19,672 nt of DNA. It comes from Comamonadaceae bacterium (GTDB taxonomy: Bacteria > Pseudomonadota > Gammaproteobacteria > Burkholderiales > Burkholderiaceae_C). Every line of letters starts with the position of its first letter. The stretch's first letter is position 1. Shown piece by piece: positions 15,224 through 19,672 of the stretch. Under the pieces are notes generated by a model. It worked only from the letters and a program-made list of their open reading frames with translations, did no database searches and had not been told where the DNA came from. The stretch spans positions 1 through 19,672 of the forward strand of contig CANGZO010000013.1 in the NCBI GenBank assembly GCA_947458305.1, in the 5' to 3' direction. A program made the position numbers and the translations under genes.

Positions 15224-15490
15224 TCAGCCGCCAGTGGCATCCTTGATGCATTTTTTGGTGAAACTGTTTTTGGCCGCACCTGCCAGCTTTTTATCAGCAG
15301 CCTGTGCTTCACACGTGGCGGTGGCAGTGGCCAAGGCCGCTGCAGCGTCTTTTTCGCACTTTTGCACAAAGCTGTTTTTAGCAGCGCCTGCCAGTTTTTT
15401 CTCTGCAGCTTGTGCTTCGCACGTGGCGGCAAAAGAGGGGGCGCTCAAACTCGTGAGGGCAACAGACAACAAAGCAGTGAATTTTTTCAT
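15224..15490 (-). CDS. Small exported protein with two PsiF-like repeats
   Basis: The product is 88 residues from ATG 15490, supported by a CGGAA stretch upstream and a clean signal peptide (MKKFTALLSVALTSLSAPSFA). The mature protein consists of two near-identical units, TCEAQAAEKKLAGAAKNSF... and TCEAQAADKKLAGAAKNSF..., each ending in KC-x-KDA. They are joined by an Ala/Thr linker. The pattern C-x3-A-x2-KKL-x-GAA-x3-F-x2-KC resembles the PsiF repeat (found in the E. coli phosphate-starvation protein PsiF). Each unit has two cysteines, consistent with one disulfide per unit in the periplasm. Function of this family is not known. A start at 15538 would spoil the signal peptide. Confidence 0.85.
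   Translation of the reverse strand: MKKFTALLSVALTSLSAPSFAATCEAQAAEKKLAGAAKNSFVQKCEKDAAAALATATATCEAQAADKKLAGAAKNSFTKKCIKDATGG
15236..15316 (-). repeat. Second copy of 81-bp coding repeat (period 108 bp)
   Basis: It encodes residues 59-85 of the PsiF-like protein and repeats 15344-15424 at an exact 108-bp offset, with most codons conserved. This is an internal duplication within the gene. Confidence 0.85.
15344..15424 (-). repeat. First copy of 81-bp coding repeat
   Basis: It encodes residues 23-49 of the PsiF-like protein; 23 of 27 residues are identical to the second copy. The 9-residue Ala/Thr linker lies between the copies. Confidence 0.85.
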
Positions 15491-15563
15491 TGAAGTTCCG
15501 AGGGTGAAAGTCAACTCAAAAATTAACAAAATTAGCAATGTTTGGCAAGGGGTGTGACTTTGA

Positions 15564-15577
15564 CATTTTTAAAAATG
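15564..15577. repeat. A/T-rich 14-bp perfect palindrome in a divergent intergenic region
   Basis: CATTTTTAAAAATG is symmetric and lies between the start codons of the PsiF-like and thermonuclease genes. A TTGACA (15560-15565) overlaps its left edge but has no good -10 partner at 16-18 bp. It may be a regulator site or a melting-prone promoter element; this is not settled. Confidence 0.3.
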
Positions 15578-15684
15578 GTGTGTTGGTTTTGAGTCAGCGA
15601 GCCTTGGGGATGTTTGGAGCGCTGCACAAGCGGGTCTCCGTTCACGCGAATTTCTCTGGAGCGAAAAAATGACAAAATCGATAA

Positions 15685-16176
15685 GTGATTCGATTGCTGA
15701 CATTTTTCTCAATAATCGCTGCCCTTGCTCTTGGCAACTTGGCGGCTGCCAACGTCATCCAAGGACGGGTGGTGGGCGTGTCCGATGGTGACTCTGTCAC
15801 CGTCTTGGACGCCAAAAAAACACAGCACAAAATCAGACTGGCCGGAATTGATGCGCCTGAAAGAGCGCAAGCCTATGGTCAAAAGGCCAAAGAGGCCTTG
15901 TCTGATCTTGTCTTTGGCAAATCGGTCGAAGTGGCGTGGTCCAAGCAAGACCGTTATGGCCGCATCGTGGGCGTGGTCACCCTGGCTGGCGTGGACATCA
16001 ATTTGGAGCAAGTCAAACGCGGCATGGCCTGGCATTACAAGCAATATCAAAATGAGCAATCGCCAGAAGACCGTGAGGCCTACGCGCAATCGGAGTCACA
16101 GGCTCGAGACAAAAGAATAGGGCTTTGGCGAGACCCCGCGCCCATGGAGCCTTACGTGTTCAGGCAGAAAAAGTAA
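15685..16176 (+). CDS. Secreted thermonuclease (SNase-like) family protein
   Basis: The product is 163 residues from GTG 15685, which has no clear ribosome binding site. A signal peptide (LLTFFSIIAALALGNLAAA) indicates export. The OB-fold nuclease active site is intact: Asp36 in SDGDSV, Arg51 in KIRLAGIDAPE with Asp56 and Glu59, and Arg93 in DRYGR. These match staphylococcal nuclease Asp21, Arg35, Asp40, Glu43 and Arg87. It should be a calcium-dependent nuclease acting in the periplasm or outside, possibly on external DNA for nutrition. The gene stands alone, divergent from the PsiF-like gene across a 194-bp gap that contains the perfect palindrome CATTTTTAAAAATG (15564-15577). Confidence 0.9.
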   Translation: MIRLLTFFSIIAALALGNLAAANVIQGRVVGVSDGDSVTVLDAKKTQHKIRLAGIDAPERAQAYGQKAKEALSDLVFGKSVEVAWSKQDRYGRIVGVVTLAGVDINLEQVKRGMAWHYKQYQNEQSPEDREAYAQSESQARDKRIGLWRDPAPMEPYVFRQKK

Positions 16177-16310
16177 CCGTCATCAGATTGACTGCGCTGT
16201 TGAGCAGCAGGGCAGGCATGTTGTCTGGTTAAATGCACAGCGCAGGTCTGCCCACATTTGCCAGACTTGCGCACATTGAATCACCCGAGATTGGAATTTG
16301 GAGGTACACC

Positions 16311-17030
16311 TTGCAAGCCCATGAAACCTTTGAAGCCCTGTTGTCGCTGCGCGAAGATCTGGCGCTGGCCTTGCGTGCAGCCGCCCATCAAGGCCTGAGC
16401 GAGGGCGTGTGCAACCACTTCAGCGTGGCGGTGCCCGACCGGGACGACTGGTTTTTGCTCAACCCGCGAGGTTTGCATTGGAGTGAGGTGCAAGCGGCCG
16501 ACATCGTGATGTGCAACGCGGCTGGCGAGCAGCTGGCGGGCCGTCACCCGGTGGAGCCCACGGCCATGTTCATCCATGCGGCGGTGCACCGCATCGCGCG
16601 CAAGTCGGTCGTGTTGCACACCCACATGCCGCACGCCACGGCACTCACCTTGACGGCGGCCCGAGCGCTGGACACCACCCTGTCGCAGACCGCCATGCGC
16701 TTTCATGGCCGCTTGGCGGTGGATGCGCACTACAACGGCCTGGCCCTGGACATGACCGAGGGCGAGCGCATCGCGAATGCCATGCAGGGGGCCGATGTGG
16801 TGTTTTTGGGCAACCACGGCGTCATCGTGTGCGGTGAACGCGTGGACTATGCCTATGACGACCTGTACTACCTGGAACGTGCTTGCCAAGCGCAGGTGCT
16901 GGCGGCTTCGACCGGTGTGGCGCTCAAACCGGTGGATGCAGCGCTGGCAGCACGTGTGGCGGAGCAAATCAACGGTGAACGGCTTCAGTCGGAGCTTTTC
17001 TTCGCAAGCTTGCGACGGATGATGGGTTGA
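16311..17030 (+). CDS. Class II aldolase/adducin family protein
   Basis: The product is 239 residues when begun at TTG 16311, which has a strong GGAGGT (16300-16305) five bases upstream. ATG 16233 would add 26 residues but has no ribosome binding site and poor family resemblance. Metal ligands are His103 and His105 in VLHTHMPHAT and His169 in LGNHGVIV. Glu82 in EPTAMFIH is in the place of the catalytic Glu of fuculose-1-phosphate aldolase. Early motif SEGVCNHFSV is typical of the decarboxylase/aldolase-like subgroup found near catabolic genes. It should be a Zn-dependent cytoplasmic lyase or hydroxyacid-related enzyme; substrate unknown. A probable terminator follows at 17052. It has no obvious operon partner. 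Confidence 0.9.
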   Translation: MQAHETFEALLSLREDLALALRAAAHQGLSEGVCNHFSVAVPDRDDWFLLNPRGLHWSEVQAADIVMCNAAGEQLAGRHPVEPTAMFIHAAVHRIARKSVVLHTHMPHATALTLTAARALDTTLSQTAMRFHGRLAVDAHYNGLALDMTEGERIANAMQGADVVFLGNHGVIVCGERVDYAYDDLYYLERACQAQVLAASTGVALKPVDAALAARVAEQINGERLQSELFFASLRRMMG

Positions 17031-17051
17031 GGCGGGTTGACGCTGGTTGAG

Positions 17052-17077
17052 AGCCAAGATCCAACCCTTGGTTTTTT
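17052..17077 (+). terminator. Rho-independent terminator after the aldolase gene
   Basis: A stem of CCAAG and CTTGG with an 8-base loop is extended by a G-T and an A-T pair and followed by six T residues. It lies 21 bp after the aldolase stop. The stem is short, so strength is uncertain. Confidence 0.6.
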
Positions 17078-17151
17078 GAACAGTGTTGCAGGCTTTTAGC
17101 GTGAGCCTTTGGGGCGGGATTGCCTTGAATCTCAAGCTGTCAAAACACTTC

Positions 17152-17181
17152 CGCCAAGCTATCGCGCCCAATGGGCCAAAG
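17152..17181 (+). repeat. 30-bp imperfect direct repeat, left copy (upstream of brnT)
   Basis: It matches 17838-17867 at 26 of 30 positions by hand count, including a 13-base identical core CGCGCCCAATGGG. Read in one frame it gives RAQWAK, like the RAQWVK near the start of the SRAP protein. It therefore resembles a fragment of the SRAP gene start. Confidence 0.6.
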
Positions 17182-17246
17182 CCTGAGGAGAAGGCGGTTA
17201 ATTCATAAGCTGCATAGAAAAACCAGGCCTGAGCTACCCCAACGGC

Positions 17247-17275
17247 TTGCGACGCATTCAAATAAAAACTACACT
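17247..17275 (+). promoter_or_regulatory. Sigma-70 promoter of brnTA
   Basis: TTGCGA (17247-17252) and TACACT (17270-17275) are separated by exactly 17 bp. The predicted transcription start falls at about 17282, the A of the brnT ATG, implying a leaderless transcript. The -10 box lies inside the palindrome at 17268-17280. Confidence 0.55.
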
Positions 17276-17280
17276 GTAGT
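17268..17280. promoter_or_regulatory. Palindromic candidate operator of brnTA
   Basis: ACTACACTGTAGT is a perfect inverted repeat (ACTACA/TGTAGT around one C). It covers the -10 element and ends one base before the brnT ATG. BrnA-type antitoxins are ribbon-helix-helix repressors of their own operon, so binding here would block RNA polymerase. Confidence 0.5.
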
Positions 17281-17281
17281 T

Positions 17282-17560
17282 ATGACGCTACGGTTTGAAT
17301 GGGATCCTAAAAAAGCTGCTTCCAACGAGAAGAAGCATGGCGTTTCATTTGAAGAGGCGCGCACAGTCTTCTTTGATGAAAATGCAAAACTGATCGATGA
17401 CCCTGATCACTCAGAAGATGAGGAAAGATTTGTACTGCTGGGCATCAGCAGTTCGCTGCGAGTCATGGTTGTCTGTCATTGTTACCGTGAGCAGGGCAAT
17501 TTAATTCGGATCATTTCTGCCCGAAAAGCATCAACACATGAATCCAAGCAATACCGCTGA
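17282..17560 (+). CDS. brnT: BrnT-family toxin (DUF497 ribonuclease)
   Basis: The product is 92 residues. FEWDPKKAASNEKKHGVSFEEA at the N-terminus and IRIISARKAS near the C-terminus are hallmark BrnT motifs; the central DPDHSEDEERF is also typical. BrnT toxins are RelE-like ribonucleases that inhibit translation and are neutralised by BrnA. ATG 17282 is the natural family start, although there is no Shine-Dalgarno and the promoter appears to initiate on or near the ATG. The frame is open to 17171 but the upstream residues are not family-like. The brnA ATG lies 10 bp after the stop. The sequence is full length with no obvious damage. Confidence 0.93.
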   Translation: MTLRFEWDPKKAASNEKKHGVSFEEARTVFFDENAKLIDDPDHSEDEERFVLLGISSSLRVMVVCHCYREQGNLIRIISARKASTHESKQYR

Positions 17561-17570
17561 AAGGTCCAAT

Positions 17571-17780
17571 ATGCGAAAAGAATACGATTTCACCAATGCT
17601 CGCAAAAACCCGTACGCAGCTCAATTGAAAAAGCAAATCACCATTCGCTTAGATGAAGACTCGATTGGCTATTTCAAAGGCATTTCAGAGCAAGTCGGAA
17701 TTCCTTATCAAAGCCTGATCAATCTTTATTTGCGTGATTGCGCTGCACACAACAGAAAACTGGATCTGAGTTGGAAGTGA
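17571..17780 (+). CDS. brnA: BrnA-family antitoxin (ribbon-helix-helix)
   Basis: The product is 69 residues from ATG 17571, supported by AAAGG six bases upstream; a start at 17538 would overlap brnT and lacks a ribosome binding site. The N-terminus KEYDFTNARKNPYA binds toxin in this family. The segment KKQITIRLDEDSIGYFK followed by VGIPYQSLINLYLRDCA is the ribbon-helix-helix DNA-binding fold. It should neutralise BrnT and repress the brnTA promoter, probably at the palindrome 17268-17280. Gene order toxin then antitoxin is usual for brnTA. It ends 41 bp before the SRAP gene. Confidence 0.93.
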   Translation: MRKEYDFTNARKNPYAAQLKKQITIRLDEDSIGYFKGISEQVGIPYQSLINLYLRDCAAHNRKLDLSWK

Positions 17781-17821
17781 TGGGCCAGATCCGTCGGTTC
17801 GCTCATTTTTAAACTTGGCGC

Positions 17822-18451
17822 GTGTGCACGAATTTCACGCCAACCCAACGCGCCCAATGGGTCAAAGAGACCTTGGGTGTCGATCTGCCTTCAGACTTTC
17901 CTGAAGAAGCCTATCCCGGCTATGCGGCCCCCTTGGTCGTCAAAAGCCACCAATCCGATCGCGTCGCCTGTGGTTTGGCGCGGTTCGGTTTGATACCAGC
18001 TTGGGCCAAGGACGACAAGATCAGTCGGCACACTTACAACGCGCGCAGCGAAACCGCGGCAGAAAAACCCAGTTACCGGACCGCATGGCGGCAGCGACAG
18101 TTCGGCTTGGTGCTGGTCGACAACTTCTATGAGCCCAGTTATGCATCGGGCAAGCCTGTCCGATGGCAGATTGAACGCGCGTCTGGCGAGCCGTTTGGCA
18201 TCGCCTGCCTTTGGGACCGTTGGACTGACCCCGCTTCAGGGGAGCGGGTGGTGAGCTTTTCCATGCTGACGGTCAATGCAGACGAACATCCGGTGATGCA
18301 GCAGTTTCACAAGCCAGGAGACGAAAAACGCACCCCTGTGATCGTGGCGCCAGCGTTGCACGACGCATGGCTTTCGGCCGATACAGCCCAAGCCTCTGCG
18401 CTGATGACGTGGGCGCACATGCCGGATCTGTTGGCGATGCCCGCGCCATGA
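17822..18451 (+). CDS. SRAP-family DNA-protein crosslink protein (YedK/HMCES-like)
   Basis: The product is 209 residues from GTG 17822. The start is fixed by the required Cys2 (MCTNF), which after Met removal bonds to abasic sites in single-stranded DNA. The other pocket residues are present: Asn in YNARSET, Glu in NFYEPS and the histidine in QQFHKPGDEKRTPVIV. RFGLIPAWA is the family signature. The E. coli homologue YedK protects abasic sites during replication. Variant points are the KPGDEK insertion after the histidine and Pro where many relatives have Trp after FYE. No LexA-like box was seen upstream. Codons 6-16 contain the right copy of a repeat that flanks brnTA. Confidence 0.93.
   Translation: MCTNFTPTQRAQWVKETLGVDLPSDFPEEAYPGYAAPLVVKSHQSDRVACGLARFGLIPAWAKDDKISRHTYNARSETAAEKPSYRTAWRQRQFGLVLVDNFYEPSYASGKPVRWQIERASGEPFGIACLWDRWTDPASGERVVSFSMLTVNADEHPVMQQFHKPGDEKRTPVIVAPALHDAWLSADTAQASALMTWAHMPDLLAMPAP
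17838..17867 (+). repeat. 30-bp imperfect direct repeat, right copy (inside SRAP gene start)
   Basis: It is the partner of 17152-17181, lying in the SRAP coding sequence (TPTQRAQWVK). The two copies enclose the brnTA module. Confidence 0.6.
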
Positions 18452-18454
18452 TGA

Positions 18455-18479
18455 ACCCCTACAAACAGATCTAAGGGGT
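18455..18479. terminator. Inverted repeat between convergent genes, possible bidirectional terminator
   Basis: ACCCCT and AGGGGT form a 6-bp stem with a 13-base loop, filling the 27-bp gap between the SRAP and PhoX stops. There is no T tract on either side, so termination is a guess based on position. Confidence 0.3.
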
Positions 18480-19672
18480 CAGGTGCCGATCACGCCACCA
18501 TCTTTTTTGCGGATGGCCACCGTGGATGAGCGAGGTCGCCCACCGGGCGCGTAGTCAGGCCAGTTGGAGTATCTGGCGGGGTCGGCCGGATCGCTGCGGT
18601 CGCTGGGTGTTTCACCGGGGTGCTGGATGCTGATGAACATGGTGGTACCGTCCGGGGTCAGGTCGACGCCGGTGACCTCGCAGTGGGTGGGTCCGGTCAA
18701 AAAGCGGCGGGTTTCGCCCGTGACCGGATCGCAGGCCAACATCTGGTTGTTGCCCACGCGGGCCAACTCGCCTTTGTACATCTGGGTGGCATGGGTGTCG
18801 GTTTGTATCCACAGCACGCCGCGCTGGTCAAACGCGATGCCATCGGGGCAAGCGTAAATGTCGCCCCGGATGTTGCCCTTGGCCTCGGCGCGTTCGTTGG
18901 CAGGGTCGCCCGCCAGCACCAGGTGGTTCCATTCGAAGCGGCGGCCGTCAAAGTCGCCATCTTCTTTCCAGCGGATGATCTGGCCCATGACGTTGTTGGC
19001 CCGCGGGTTAGCTGCATCGACCCCGGGTCTGCTAGGCTCGCCGCGCTGGCTGTTGTTGGTCAAGGTGCAATAGACCCAGCCGCTGTCCGGGTCGATGGTG
19101 AGCCATTCTGGGCGGTCCATTTTGGTGCCGCCCAGCAGGTCGCTGGCCTGGCGGGCCTTGATGACAACTTCGCCTGCGTCGGCAAAGCCGTTGGCCGCTG
19201 TCAGCGGGCCTTGGCCGTGCACCAGTGGCAACCACTCGCCCCGGCCATCGGGGTCAAAGCGGGCCACGTACAAGGTGCCGTGGTCCAACAATTCTTTGTT
19301 GGCCTGGGCTTGGGTGAGGCCATTGCCCGCCGGTGCAATCTTGTCGCGGCTGACGAATTTGTAGATGTATTCGAAGCGGGCGTCTTCGCCCGAATAGACC
19401 ACGGCGCGGCCATCTTTGGTCACGCCCACCCAGGCGCCTTCGTGCGCAGCGCGGCCCAGCGCGGTGCGCTTGATGGGGGTGCTGCTCGGGTCCATCGGGT
19501 CGAGTTCGACCACCCAGCCAAAGCGGTGGAATTCGTTGGGGTTTTGTTTCAGATCAAAGCGCGCATCGTGTTTGTCCCAGGCGTACAACCCGTCTTTGCG
19601 TGCGCCCCAGCGGCGCTGGTCGGGCGTTGGGGTGTCGGCACCGCCAAAATAAAAAGCGAAGTTTTCTTCGCC
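18479..19672 (-). CDS. PhoX/DUF839 family phosphatase, C-terminal part (5' end outside window)
   Basis: 397 residues are visible, and the frame is open to the right edge, where GEENFAFYFGG matches the conserved EEN block of PhoX. Further signatures are AAHEGAWV, RPEWLTIDPDSGWVYCTLTNN, NPRANNVMGQIIRW, CPDGIAFDQRGVLWIQTD and CEVTGVDLTPDGTTMFISIQHPGE. PhoX enzymes are Tat-exported alkaline phosphatases with an iron-calcium cofactor and a beta-propeller fold, releasing phosphate from organic phosphates in the periplasm. The N-terminal Tat signal would lie outside the window. GC content of this gene looks higher than that of its left neighbours. It ends in the DGGVIGT motif common to DUF839 proteins. 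Confidence 0.93.
   Translation of the reverse strand, partial: GEENFAFYFGGADTPTPDQRRWGARKDGLYAWDKHDARFDLKQNPNEFHRFGWVVELDPMDPSSTPIKRTALGRAAHEGAWVGVTKDGRAVVYSGEDARFEYIYKFVSRDKIAPAGNGLTQAQANKELLDHGTLYVARFDPDGRGEWLPLVHGQGPLTAANGFADAGEVVIKARQASDLLGGTKMDRPEWLTIDPDSGWVYCTLTNNSQRGEPSRPGVDAANPRANNVMGQIIRWKEDGDFDGRRFEWNHLVLAGDPANERAEAKGNIRGDIYACPDGIAFDQRGVLWIQTDTHATQMYKGELARVGNNQMLACDPVTGETRRFLTGPTHCEVTGVDLTPDGTTMFISIQHPGETPSDRSDPADPARYSNWPDYAPGGRPRSSTVAIRKKDGGVIGT

Noticed and set aside
15052..15432. Minus-strand frame of 126 codons overlapping the PsiF-like gene
   Set aside because: It is a frame-shifted reading of the repeat region, Lys/Arg/Pro-rich and without a signal peptide; the signal-peptide frame from 15490 is the coding one.
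16281..17261. Minus-strand frame of 326 codons over the aldolase
   Set aside because: It is His/Gln/Arg-rich and antisense to a class II aldolase with intact metal ligands.

Overview
The window looks like chromosomal DNA of a Burkholderiales betaproteobacterium, most likely Comamonadaceae of the Limnohabitans/Rhodoferax type. The evidence is moderate GC content, a Bug-type (TctC) periplasmic receptor, BrnT/BrnA, a PsiF-repeat protein, and a gene I recognise as bciA (divinyl chlorophyllide 8-vinyl reductase). bciA implies that the host, or a recent ancestor, makes bacteriochlorophyll. The genus is an inference from gene content. No rRNA, tRNA, CRISPR array, insertion sequence or prophage was seen. 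No gene-free stretch exceeds 300 bases; the longest is 17031-17281, which holds a probable terminator, one copy of a short repeat and the brnTA promoter.

Region 1 (1-4083) is a MoxR/VWA locus. A membrane-anchored HtrA-like protease and the 5' part of a MoxR AAA+ ATPase run leftward. A BatA-like VWA membrane protein runs rightward from the same 62-bp divergent gap. It is followed by an epoxide-hydrolase-type alpha/beta hydrolase and a secreted histidine-phosphatase-like protein.

Region 2 (4189-10049) is a compact catabolic unit. A divergent IclR regulator faces a Bug receptor, an acyl-CoA synthetase, a short citrate-synthase-fold protein and two SDR oxidoreductases. The last two junctions are ATGA overlaps. 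The predicted logic is capture of a carboxylate, CoA activation, oxidation of hydroxyl groups and C-C cleavage or rearrangement. The substrate is unknown. The citrate-synthase-fold protein lacks a residue essential to the known enzymes, which makes this cluster the best candidate for undescribed chemistry.

Region 3 (10127-15490) holds a small secreted protein of unknown function, a nitrilase-superfamily amidase, an alpha/beta hydrolase that seems to lack its catalytic histidine and is divergent from bciA, a 14-TM-type MFS exporter convergent with bciA (their stop codons overlap), and an 88-residue exported protein with two PsiF-like repeats.

Region 4 (15685-19672) holds a secreted thermonuclease-like protein, a class II aldolase/adducin protein with a probable TTG start, a BrnT/BrnA toxin-antitoxin pair with a probably leaderless, palindrome-controlled promoter, an SRAP (YedK/HMCES) DNA-protein crosslink protein and the C-terminal part of a PhoX/DUF839 phosphatase. 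A 30-bp imperfect direct repeat, one copy of which lies in the start of the SRAP gene, brackets brnTA and may record how it arrived.
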